A DNA stretch of 64,000 bases from Myxococcaceae bacterium (GTDB lineage Bacteria; Myxococcota; Myxococcia; Myxococcales; Myxococcaceae): contig JAEUJQ010000050.1 of assembly GCA_016793095.1 (NCBI GenBank), positions 310,001 to 374,000 on the forward strand, read 5' to 3'. Position 1 is the first letter of the stretch, and every line of letters starts with the position of its first letter. Below the pieces are notes generated by a model, which ran no database searches, was not told the DNA's origin, and was given only the letters and a program-made list of their open reading frames with translations. Of this stretch, positions 17,652 through 24,980 are shown piece after piece. A program made the position numbers and the translations under genes.

Positions 17652-18572
17652 CTACACGAAGCGGACGTGGTCGACGGGCTGGCGGCCGACGAAGCCGCCG
17701 CTGGGGCCGATGAAGCCGTAGCGCCCGCCGGCGAGCGGGTCGACGTAGAAGGGGTCGCTGATGTCCGACGCCATGCGCTTGACGCCTCGCCTGGTCTTCA
17801 CGTCGTAGCTGATGGCGATGCGGCGGCCGTTTCCGGCGCCATTCTCGAACTGGCCGTAGTTGGCGACGTAGTCGACCTTCAGGTTGGTGATGTCGGCCGC
17901 GGTGACGCCGGCGAGCTCCGGGTACCAGGTGGCGTCGGTCTTGATGTGCTGCAGCACCTGCGGCATCAGTTGATTCATCATCGCGTCGAGGAAGGGCTTG
18001 TTGTCGGGCGCGTGCAGGAGCGAGACCGAGCCGTTCTTCGCCCAGTCGGGCACCGCTGAGCGCGCCACGCCCGCCTCCACCGCCGCGACGGCGTTGTTGG
18101 GCCTCACGGAATCGGCCCCGAGACGGAACATCGCCTTGTCGATGGGGTAGTCGCGGCCGGCGTGCTTGACGAGGTGCTGGGGGCTGATGGCCATGCCCCG
18201 GCTGAAGAAGCCGTAGACCGGCTCGCCGTTGGCGTTCTTGCGGCCAGTCTGCACGCCGTACCAGCTCGCTTGATTCGGGTAGAAGGGGTTCGTGCTCGCC
18301 GGGAGCTCGACCTGCACTGGAGCGGCGCCGGCCGGCGCGGGCGTGACGGGAGCCACCGGCGCGCCAGGCTCGAGGAAGGCGGCCAGGCTCTTCTTCGCGC
18401 CCGCAGTGAAGAGGGAGGCCTGGGTGGCGAGCAGCGTCTTCAGCTCGCGCTTCTCGGCCGCTGAGACCACGCCGTTCGCTCTGGCCGTCTGGAGGAGCGT
18501 GTCGACCTCGCGCTGGGTGATGCGTCGGTCGGCGGTCGCCTGGAGGATCTGCTGGCGGATTCGGGTGGCCAT
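17652..18572 (-). CDS. Conserved-looking protein of unknown function
   Basis: 306 residues from the ATG at 18572 (MATRIRQQILQATADRRITQ); the frame is open far upstream but with shadow composition. Residues 1-65 form a helical region with an EF-hand-like spacing (ITQREVDTLLQTARANGVVSAAEKRELKTLL), followed by a Pro/Ala linker (about residues 80-110). A C-terminal domain of about 190 residues begins FYPNQASWYGVQTGRKNANGEP and contains IDKAMFRLGADSV and VDYVANYGQFENGAG. There is no signal peptide. No known family is recognised. It is divergent from 18750-19697 with a 177-bp gap that should hold both promoters. Confidence 0.62.
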   Translation of the reverse strand: MATRIRQQILQATADRRITQREVDTLLQTARANGVVSAAEKRELKTLLATQASLFTAGAKKSLAAFLEPGAPVAPVTPAPAGAAPVQVELPASTNPFYPNQASWYGVQTGRKNANGEPVYGFFSRGMAISPQHLVKHAGRDYPIDKAMFRLGADSVRPNNAVAAVEAGVARSAVPDWAKNGSVSLLHAPDNKPFLDAMMNQLMPQVLQHIKTDATWYPELAGVTAADITNLKVDYVANYGQFENGAGNGRRIAISYDVKTRRGVKRMASDISDPFYVDPLAGGRYGFIGPSGGFVGRQPVDHVRFV

Positions 18573-18749
18573 TCCGCGCAGAATGCGAAGCCGACCCGGG
18601 GAGATTCGAGCGCCGTCATCAGGGTCAACAGCGTGGGTCATGCAATCGAGAAGTGGTCGTGGCTGCGGCCGCCACGAGTGACCGCGCGGCTGGCGAGCGC
18701 AACGCCCGGGGAGGCGGAACTGACGGCGCCGTGATGGAGTCTGGAGACC

Positions 18750-19697
18750 ATGCTCCTCGCCCTGTTGCTGGCCGCGACGCCCTCGGCGCCTGTCGAGCTC
18801 CAGGTGGTGTCCGCCGGTCTGTTGGCGCCGATGACGAGGACGCCGGTCGGCTCGATGCGCGACGTGCCCATCTCCGCAGTGCGGTGGCTCAGCCCGACGG
18901 TGTTGAGCGCGCGCCACGAGAGCGCGACCATTCAGCTCGAGGCGCTCCTCGACCTCTCCCGCGACGGTACGGCGGTCGAGGCCCTCGCGACCCGCGCCAC
19001 CACCCTCAGCGGCACCGGCGCGTGGACGGCCGTCCTCAAGGAGCAGGCGCGCGTCCCCCTGCTCGGTCGGCTGGCGGACGGGTTGCGCATCGGCTTCCTC
19101 CCGGACCAGCTCACGCCGCTCGCGATGGCGACGGTGCCAGACGAGGAGCGCCCGGTTCCAGCCGCGGCCGGTCCTGCAGAGCGCTGCGTCGTCCGCGCGC
19201 TGCACGCCAGGGCCGAGCGGAGCGCTCCCCGCTGGGACCTGCCCTCGTCCACGGCGACGGTGCACCGCGGCCCTTCGAAGGGAGGGTGGGCGAGCGCCTG
19301 GGCCGAGGGCTCCGCCGTCATCATCCACGGCTTCGTGCACGAGGACGACGTGGACTGCCACGCAGGCGCCGGCGGCGGGCTCGGCCTCTCGGGCGTCGGC
19401 ACCGGCGCGTCGGACGGCGTAGTGAATGCGCGCGCCGCGACGTTGCCTGCGGGGACGAAGCTCTTCGCTTCACCGAAGGAGCTCACGCCGTTCGCCACGT
19501 TGAAGACGGCGACGCGCGGGCTGCTGCTCGACGACGGCACCTGGCGCCTCGACCACGTGAAGAGCGGCGCTGGCGAAGTGTCCCTGCGGGGCGTCTTCGT
19601 CGCGCGTGAGACGCCGCTCACCCTCGAGCCAGCCCGGAGTCATGGTGTCGGCTCGGTGGTGAGCCGCCCGTCGGACTGGCCGCGGCTGCGGCGATGA
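18750..19697 (+). CDS. Secreted protein of unknown function
   Basis: 315 residues from the ATG at 18750, with GGAG 6 nt upstream. MLLALLLAATPSAPVELQ is a short signal peptide. The mature protein has beta-strand-rich sequence, with two Cys (AERCVVRAL and VDCHAGAGG) that could pair. The C-terminal half includes AWAEGSAVIIHGFVHEDDVDCHAG and a Gly-rich stretch GGGLGLSGVGTGAS. No family is recognised. The gene is convergent with 19699-20118, only one base apart, with no visible terminator between them. Confidence 0.65.
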   Translation: MLLALLLAATPSAPVELQVVSAGLLAPMTRTPVGSMRDVPISAVRWLSPTVLSARHESATIQLEALLDLSRDGTAVEALATRATTLSGTGAWTAVLKEQARVPLLGRLADGLRIGFLPDQLTPLAMATVPDEERPVPAAAGPAERCVVRALHARAERSAPRWDLPSSTATVHRGPSKGGWASAWAEGSAVIIHGFVHEDDVDCHAGAGGGLGLSGVGTGASDGVVNARAATLPAGTKLFASPKELTPFATLKTATRGLLLDDGTWRLDHVKSGAGEVSLRGVFVARETPLTLEPARSHGVGSVVSRPSDWPRLRR

Positions 19698-19698
19698 C

Positions 19699-20118
19699 TC
19701 ACTTCGCGCGAAGGCGGTTGTTCTTCGGCTGGTGCTCGAGCTCCACGAGGCCGAGCGCCTCGAGCACGGGCGGTACGTAGACGCCGAAGCGGCCGCGGAG
19801 ACCCTTCTTGAGGCCGTACCAGCCCTTCACCGGGTTCTTCGGTGAGCGGCCCCAGGCCTCGAAGGTGCCGTCCGCTGCGGGCTTCTGCTCGTCCGCTCCG
19901 CCGAGCGGCAGCCAGTCGCCGTGCTTCTTCAGCATCGCCACCGCGTCGTCGAGGCACCGCAGGTGGTAGCGCAGCTCGGTCTTGCCGACGCGCACCACGA
20001 GGGCGGGCGGCTCTGCCGTCTCGTCTCGGAACGCGATGAACTCGCTCGTGCCCGGCGGCGTCTTCAGCGTCCACGGGCTCCCGGCGGTTCCGTCAGCGGT
20101 CTTCTTCTTCGCAGCCAT
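19699..20118 (-). CDS. Small conserved-looking protein of unknown function
   Basis: 139 residues from an ATG at 20118 with GGAG about 10 nt upstream. It starts with a basic AAKKKTADG head and is likely cytosolic. The body has WTLKTPPGTSEFIAFRDE, VVRVGKTELRYHLRCLDDAVAMLKKHGDWLPLGGADE and a C-terminal winged-helix-like stretch (FGVYVPPVLEALGLVELEHQPKNNRLRAK). This domain layout (small beta part plus a Lys-rich end) resembles unnamed DUF proteins in Myxococcota. It lies 18 nt after the SRPBCC gene on the same strand, so the two are probably one operon. Confidence 0.68.
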   Translation of the reverse strand: MAAKKKTADGTAGSPWTLKTPPGTSEFIAFRDETAEPPALVVRVGKTELRYHLRCLDDAVAMLKKHGDWLPLGGADEQKPAADGTFEAWGRSPKNPVKGWYGLKKGLRGRFGVYVPPVLEALGLVELEHQPKNNRLRAK

Positions 20119-20136
20119 GTCGTCTCCTGGGGTGAT

Positions 20137-20634
20137 TCAGCGGGGGTTCTCGACTTCCTTCTTCAGGTCCTTCGCGAACTGCTCGAACGAGGCGCGCTGG
20201 TCGGGCAGGCTCTTCGCGATCATGCCGAGCATGACACCCGAGAAGACCTCGCACATCGCGAACACACAGCGCCCTTCCCCGGCCGCCGTCGCGCGGTAGG
20301 TGCGCACGCCACGGAACAGCCCGAGCGGCATGCCGTCTTCGAACACCATCGAGTCGTTCCCGACCTGCGACACCTTCAGGCGAAACGCGCGCCCGGGAGA
20401 GAGCGTCGACTCGAGCGTGACGCGGCCGCCCTGCTTCACCTCGCCCTCGAAGCGCGTCAGCGTCGACGTCCACTTCGTCCACCCGCCGCGGGTCAGCGTC
20501 GCCATCACGCGCTCGGCCGGGGCGTTCACCTCGACCGCGACCTGGTACGCGAGGGAGCCGGGGTCCTTGCGCTCGGTCGCGCGGCCATCGGGCGTGAGCG
20601 TGTGGAAGTCGGGGGTCTGACGAACGATGGGCAT
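20137..20634 (-). CDS. SRPBCC (START-like) domain protein
   Basis: 165 residues from the ATG at 20634 (MPIVRQTPDFHTLTPDGRA). The SRPBCC fold is suggested by an early strand (AYQVAVEVNAPAERVMATLTRGGWTKW), then RVTLESTLSPGRAFRLKVSQVG and a long C-terminal helix (SLPDQRASFEQFAKDLKKEVE). Such domains bind hydrophobic ligands, and the AHSA1-like subset is often encoded beside an ECF sigma factor. Here the gene is divergent from one, with 199 bp between the two start codons. A role as ligand sensor or sigma-dependent target is inference. Confidence 0.75.
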   Translation of the reverse strand: MPIVRQTPDFHTLTPDGRATERKDPGSLAYQVAVEVNAPAERVMATLTRGGWTKWTSTLTRFEGEVKQGGRVTLESTLSPGRAFRLKVSQVGNDSMVFEDGMPLGLFRGVRTYRATAAGEGRCVFAMCEVFSGVMLGMIAKSLPDQRASFEQFAKDLKKEVENPR

Positions 20635-20833
20635 TGCGGGCTCCTCACCTTCGGGTTCGACGCAGAGACGGATGACCTGCACGAAAGGATGCGGTGCTCG
20701 GTATTTCTCTCTTTCAGGCCCGTAACCCAGCGGACTCAAGAGAGAACTCAGCGACCGGGCCCGCGCGAGACCGAATGACCGGCCCGGGCCGATGCGCGAT
20801 GGTCGCAACGTGGTTCATCGAGGGGTTGACCGC

Positions 20834-21706
20834 ATGCCTGAGCTGAAGCTGGAGCAGTTGTCAGGAGGACGAGAGGCGTTCCTCCTGTGGGTGGACGAGT
20901 TCCGGCCGTCGCTGCACCGCTACTGCGCCCGCATGATGGGCTCGACCATCGAGGGCGAAGACATCGTGCAGGAGACGCTGGCGAAGGCCTTCTACCAGTT
21001 GAGCCAGAGCGTCTCGACGCCGCCGCTGAAGCCCTGGCTGTTGCGCATCGCCCACAACACCGCCATCGACCACCTGCGGCGCTCGGAGCGCGCGCTGACG
21101 GACTCCCTGGACACGCTCGACACCGACGTGCCCGATGACCGCCCTGACCCGGCGACGGTGCGCGCGGCGCTGGCAGCCTTCCTCGAGCTTCCGCCGCTGC
21201 AGCGCAGCAGCGTCATCTTGAAGGACGTGCTGAGCCTGTCGAACGAGGACGTCGCCGCGACGCTGGCGACGACGGTGCCAGCGGTGAAGGCGGCGCTGGT
21301 GCGTGGGCGGCGGGCGCTGGCGGCGGCGAAGACGGGCGACGCGACCGGCGCTCCGCTCTCGGCCGAACTTCGGGCCACGCTCGAGCGCTACGCCGAGCGC
21401 TTCAACGCGCGGGACTGGGACGGGCTGCGCGCGCTGCTGGCGAAGGACGTGGAGCTCGACCTCGTGTCGAAGGCCCGCCGTCGCGGCCCCGAGGTGGGTC
21501 AGTACTTCGGCAACTACGCGAAGCTCGACTTCACGCTTCGGCCCGGCCGCGTCGACGGGCGGCCGGTGCTGGGCGTCTTTCCGCCGGGCGCGTCGGCGCC
21601 GGCCTACTTCCTCACCCTCGAAGCGAACGACGACGGCGTGCGCTTCATCCGCGACTACCGGTACGTCGGCAGTCTCGCGAACGAGTTCGTCTTCGTGCCG
21701 GGGTGA
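20834..21706 (+). CDS. ECF sigma factor with SnoaL-like C-terminal domain
   Basis: 290 residues from the ATG at 20834. Region 2 is seen at residues of about 20-90 (YCARMMGSTIEGEDIVQETLAKAF, PWLLRIAHNTAIDHLRRSER), region 4 at about 115-175 (LPPLQRSSVILKDVLSLSNEDVAATLATTVPAVKAALVRGRRAL), and a SnoaL-like/NTF2-fold domain from about 185 (LERYAERFNARDWDGLRALLAKDVELD). ECF factors of this type usually have no separate membrane anti-sigma factor; the C-terminal domain regulates them in cis. None is visible next door, which agrees. The probable target is the divergent SRPBCC gene. Its C-terminus (LANEFVFVPG) sits in a DNA repeat shared with the region downstream. Confidence 0.87.
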   Translation: MPELKLEQLSGGREAFLLWVDEFRPSLHRYCARMMGSTIEGEDIVQETLAKAFYQLSQSVSTPPLKPWLLRIAHNTAIDHLRRSERALTDSLDTLDTDVPDDRPDPATVRAALAAFLELPPLQRSSVILKDVLSLSNEDVAATLATTVPAVKAALVRGRRALAAAKTGDATGAPLSAELRATLERYAERFNARDWDGLRALLAKDVELDLVSKARRRGPEVGQYFGNYAKLDFTLRPGRVDGRPVLGVFPPGASAPAYFLTLEANDDGVRFIRDYRYVGSLANEFVFVPG

Positions 21707-21925
21707 AGCGTTCACGCCCCGACGTCGGCGGGCTCGCGAACGACTTCGTCATCGTGCCGGGGTGAAGCGCTCACGCCCCGGCGGCAGGGCTCCCGCATCT
21801 CGCCGCACCTCAGGAGCTGGTCCTGGTGTCGTGGTGAACCGCCTCACGCCTCGACGTCGGCAGGCTCGCCGCGCAGCTGGTCCTGGTGCCCGGTGAAACG
21901 CCTCACGCCTCGACGTCGACGTACT
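21670..21925. repeat. Degenerate tandem repeats bridging two convergent gene ends
   Basis: About four degraded copies of a 55-60-bp text occur, marked by GTGCCGGGGTGAAGCGYTCACGC or GGTGAAnCGCCTCACGCCTC and by CGACGTCGGC. The first copy is the 3' end of the sigma-factor gene and the last is the 3' end of the convergent ATP-grasp gene, so both protein tails come partly from repeat DNA. The GTGAAgcg-ctcaCgC core is itself a partial inverted repeat and may act as a bidirectional terminator. Confidence 0.65.
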
Positions 21926-23132
21926 GCACGCGCACGGTGTCGATGATCCGCTTCAGGACCCTCTTCACCACCTCGGTGTCCGGGTCACGCACGACGATGT
22001 AGCCATCACCTTCGTACGAGTCGCTCTTCACCGCGCCGATGGTGGGCAGCTTCGCCTCGGCGATGTAGCGGCCGACTGCCTCGTGGGTCTCGCGAATGCC
22101 CGTCACCTGAGCGACGCGGCCGCGCCCCATGCCACGCAGGAAGGCGGACCCGACGGCGTACTTGCGGTCGGTCTTCGCCTCGAAGACCCCGTCCACCACC
22201 GCGCGCGCCCAGGCCCGGTACGGGTCGAAGTCGTGCGCCAGGCCCGTCATGAGGCTGATGTTGGCGCCCGGTGGCCGTTGGGCGATTTCGCCGATGGCGA
22301 GGCTGCCGTCGGGGCGCTGGAACCACTCCATGTGGGTCATGCCGTCCTTGAGACCCAGCGCCTTGATGGCGCCCCAGCCGATGCGGCGGGCGCCGTCGTA
22401 CTCGGGCCCCGACACGTCGCGCGGCAACAGGCACGTCCACTGAATCCACGGGTTCTCGACCGCCTCGAGGCAGGTGGGCAGGTAGTGCGAGATGGAGTGC
22501 AGCTTCACCTCGCCATTGACGGTGAGCGTCTCGAAGGAGAACTCGCGCCCGCGGAGGAACTCCTCGGCGAGCACCTCGGAGCCGTGGCCGACGCCGAGGC
22601 TGCGCGCGGTCTGCATCAACTGCCCCATGTTGCGGATACGGAAGGTGGACTTCGCGCCCATACCCTGGACCGGCTTGAGCACCATCGGGAAGCCCACGCG
22701 GTCGGCGAACAGCTTCGCGTCGGCGAGCGAGCGGAGGATGGCGTTTCGCGCGACGGGCAGGCCGGCCTGGGCGAGCGCGGCCTTCATGCGTGACTTGTCC
22801 CGGAAGAGCTCGGCCACCGCGGGCGGAGTGCCTTCGACGCCGAAGTGCGCGCGCAGCTCGGCCAGCTGCACCATCGCCGCCTCGAGGATGCCGACGATGC
22901 GGAACGGCTGCCCGTGCCGGCGCTTCAGCTCGGCGACGCCCTCGATGAGGGCCTTCGTGTCGAGCGGGCTCTCGATGCGCACGAGGTCGTCGTAGACGCG
23001 GGCGTCCGGACCGGCGGGCGGCGTGTGGACGACACCGAGGAGGCGCACGTCGGACAGCTTCGCGACGGCGCGCACGAAGCGCTGGGTGACTTCGGCGGGA
23101 AACGGGGCGACGAAGACGATGTTCCTTGGCAC
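21903..23132 (-). CDS. ATP-grasp family ligase (paralogue of 8846-10063)
   Basis: 409 residues from the ATG at 23132. Order of motifs: MPRNIVFVAPFPAEVTQRFVR (pre-ATP-grasp), FRDKSRMKAALAQAGLPVARN, FPMVLKPVQGMGAKSTFRIR, VLAEEFLRGREFSFETLTVNG and MEWFQRPDGSLAIGEIAQRPPGANI, the last being the metal-binding and catalytic loop. It shares the layout and several phrases (FRDK, MEWF) with the gene at 8.8 kb, so the two are ancient paralogues with probably different substrates. The last residues (RVQYVDVEA) overlap the repeat zone. No biosynthetic neighbours are present to suggest a product. Confidence 0.8.
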   Translation of the reverse strand: MPRNIVFVAPFPAEVTQRFVRAVAKLSDVRLLGVVHTPPAGPDARVYDDLVRIESPLDTKALIEGVAELKRRHGQPFRIVGILEAAMVQLAELRAHFGVEGTPPAVAELFRDKSRMKAALAQAGLPVARNAILRSLADAKLFADRVGFPMVLKPVQGMGAKSTFRIRNMGQLMQTARSLGVGHGSEVLAEEFLRGREFSFETLTVNGEVKLHSISHYLPTCLEAVENPWIQWTCLLPRDVSGPEYDGARRIGWGAIKALGLKDGMTHMEWFQRPDGSLAIGEIAQRPPGANISLMTGLAHDFDPYRAWARAVVDGVFEAKTDRKYAVGSAFLRGMGRGRVAQVTGIRETHEAVGRYIAEAKLPTIGAVKSDSYEGDGYIVVRDPDTEVVKRVLKRIIDTVRVQYVDVEA

Positions 23133-23246
23133 AGCGACACCCTACCGCGAGGGAACTCGGCGGGCGGTTCTTTCAGCCGCACGACCGACGGCGCCGCGAG
23201 ATGTGACATGCGGACCTTCTTCATCCACTCGAGGAAGCACGACACC

Positions 23247-24194
23247 TCAGCCATCTCGGCGCGCGCCGCGGGCGTCGAAGACGAGGGCCAACGTGTGCGC
23301 CGGGTCGTCTCCTTCGAGGCGAACATCGGCCGCATACGCGCGCGCGGCGTCGAGGGTGTCGGTGTCGTGCACGCTGGAGCGACCGGCGACGTCCACCACC
23401 ACCCGGAACGGAGACGTCAGCGGGCGCTCCTTCAAGGTCGCGGCGAGCAGCGGGTGAGTCCGCTCGTCGAGGAAGCGCTCGACCGCGTGCCACCAGGCGG
23501 GGTCGAGCAGCACGTCGTTGTGGCCGCGCCCCGGCAACGCCACCAGCGTGCGCGACGCCGCGGAGCACGCTCCGGCAACACGGACCGCCTCCTCGAGAGG
23601 AATGAGCGAGTCGTCCTCGCCGTGCAGCACCAGCACGGGCACCGGACAGCGCGCAGCCTTCGGGAGCGGGTCGAGGACACGACGCTCGTCCGCCAACATC
23701 TGCGCGGGCGCGAGGCCCCGGCGGCGGGCGAAGGCATCGAGGTCCGAGAAGCCGCTGTCGATGACGACGCCTGCGAGGTGGGCGCTGCGCTCCTGCACGA
23801 GATGCCAGACGGGTGCGCTGCCCAGTGAGCGACCCATCACCACCGGAGCCAGCGGCGCGAGCGGCCGGACCGCGTCGAACACGGCCACCGCGTCGTCGAA
23901 GAGGCGTTGGAGCGTCGGGCGGCCGGTGCTCTCGCCATAGCCGCGGTAGTCCGTCACCGCGAGCTGGACTCGGCCGGTCAATCGCGCAGCCACGTCGTCG
24001 TAGTCGGCCACCGTCTCGGCGTTGCCGTGGAAGAAGAGCACCAGCGGCCGCCACGGCTCGCCGTGGACTCGGACGTGCAGGCGCGCGCCCTCGACGTCGA
24101 CGAAGAGGTCTCTCGCGTCGCGGGGCGGCGGCGAGCGCACCGGCTGTGGGAAGAACAGCGAGCCCACCAGGTCCTCGCGCGTCAGCAGGCTCAT
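23247..24194 (-). CDS. Alpha/beta hydrolase
   Basis: 315 residues from the ATG at 24194. Alpha/beta-hydrolase features are clear: LVLFFHGNAETVADYDDVA (oxyanion region HGN), TDYRGYGESTG, the nucleophile elbow GRSLGS with Ser at about residue 123, PVLVLHGEDDSLIP for the acid, and a late His in LPGRGHNDVLL. This resembles the BEM46/YqiA-type 'HGN' hydrolases, which act on acyl esters or lipids. The last 50 residues (RVVVDVAGRSSVHDTDTLDAAR) add a small extra domain not usual for the family. It is likely cytosolic, since no signal peptide is seen. Confidence 0.82.
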   Translation of the reverse strand: MSLLTREDLVGSLFFPQPVRSPPPRDARDLFVDVEGARLHVRVHGEPWRPLVLFFHGNAETVADYDDVAARLTGRVQLAVTDYRGYGESTGRPTLQRLFDDAVAVFDAVRPLAPLAPVVMGRSLGSAPVWHLVQERSAHLAGVVIDSGFSDLDAFARRRGLAPAQMLADERRVLDPLPKAARCPVPVLVLHGEDDSLIPLEEAVRVAGACSAASRTLVALPGRGHNDVLLDPAWWHAVERFLDERTHPLLAATLKERPLTSPFRVVVDVAGRSSVHDTDTLDAARAYAADVRLEGDDPAHTLALVFDARGARRDG

Positions 24195-24268
24195 GCGGCT
24201 GAGCTTCTTTCATCATCGACGCGATGACTACGTCGGGCGGGCGCGTTCCTTCGTAGCGTCGCGACCCC

Positions 24269-24568
24269 ATGACGCCACAACCGCCGCCGGGACCGGCGAG
24301 CTCGCCAACGAAGAGGACGCCGCTGTTCTGGGGGCTTCTCATCGGAGGGAGCGTCGCCGCGCTGTGTTGTCTCTGCGGCGGCGCGGCGATGCTGGTGGGT
24401 GTGGCGCAGCAACGCGGCGGCGGCGGCGGCGGGCGGAGCGCCGAGTGCCAGGGCTGCGTGCGTGACGGGGACGACTGCGTCTGGGTCAGCCAGGGAAACT
24501 GGGGCTCGGGACCCAACAACCCCTACTCGGGCGCGGTGTCCTCGTGCGACCCGGCCTGTTGCCAGTAG
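24269..24568 (+). CDS. Small Cys-rich membrane protein
   Basis: 99 residues. A Pro-rich head (MTPQPPPGPASSPTKRTP) is followed by one hydrophobic segment rich in Cys (FWGLLIGGSVAALCCLCGGAAMLVGVA), a Gly run, then a short exterior-like tail with several Cys (AECQGCVRDGDDCVW, SSCDPACCQ). The Cys spacing suggests disulphides or metal binding outside the membrane. No family is recognised. The Shine-Dalgarno is weak. The gene is followed directly by the direct-repeat array. Confidence 0.6.
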   Translation: MTPQPPPGPASSPTKRTPLFWGLLIGGSVAALCCLCGGAAMLVGVAQQRGGGGGGRSAECQGCVRDGDDCVWVSQGNWGSGPNNPYSGAVSSCDPACCQ

Positions 24569-24584
24569 CGGCCAGGGCACCACG

Positions 24585-24916
24585 GCGACACCCGATGTCG
24601 CGCTTGTGCCACGCGCAAAGGTGACGCTGTTCACCAGGTGCGGCCCCGCGCGGCAGCCCACGGGCGGCGGCTCGTTCGGCACCACGACGACACCCGATGT
24701 CGCGCTTGTGCCACGCGCAAAGGTGACGCTCCCCACCAGGTGCCGCGCGGGCGGCGGCTCGCTCGGCACCACGACGACACCCGATGTCGCGCTTGTGCCA
24801 CGCGCAAAAATGACGCTGTTCACCAGGTGCGGCCCCGCGCGGCAGCCCACGGGCGGCGCTCGTTCGGCACCACGACGACACCCGATGTCGCGCTTGTGCC
24901 ACGCGCAAAGGTGACG
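24585..24916. repeat. Four-copy direct repeat with 41-bp core
   Basis: The core beginning CGACACCCGATGTCG and ending at GTGACG occurs at 24585-24626, 24688-24728, 24775-24815 and 24876-24916, almost unchanged (one copy has AAATGACG). Units are about 90-100 bp long, and the intervening text is itself repeated (GGCGGCTCGNTCGGCACCACGA). Each core starts with the hairpin CGACA-CCCGA-TGTCG. Because the spacers are also repeats and vary in length, this is not a CRISPR array. It may be a repeat-type regulatory or recombination element. Confidence 0.85.
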
Positions 24917-24980
24917 AGCCGTCCCGACCGGAGGACAGGACTCGGCGGCCAGTCGCGCGGCCATGAGGTAAGGACGCGGA

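Noticed and set aside
15141-18059. Plus-strand open frame of 972 codons opposite the photolyase gene
   Set aside because: A shadow of the photolyase fusion; it has no domain, and long antisense frames are expected at this GC content.
24585-24916. CRISPR array
   Set aside because: Only four copies, and the intervening sequences are themselves repeated and vary in length. No cas genes are present.
24585-24916. Sigma-54 promoters in the repeat cores (TGGCAC on the minus strand)
   Set aside because: The -24-like TGGCAC lacks a TTGC at the right spacing in every copy.
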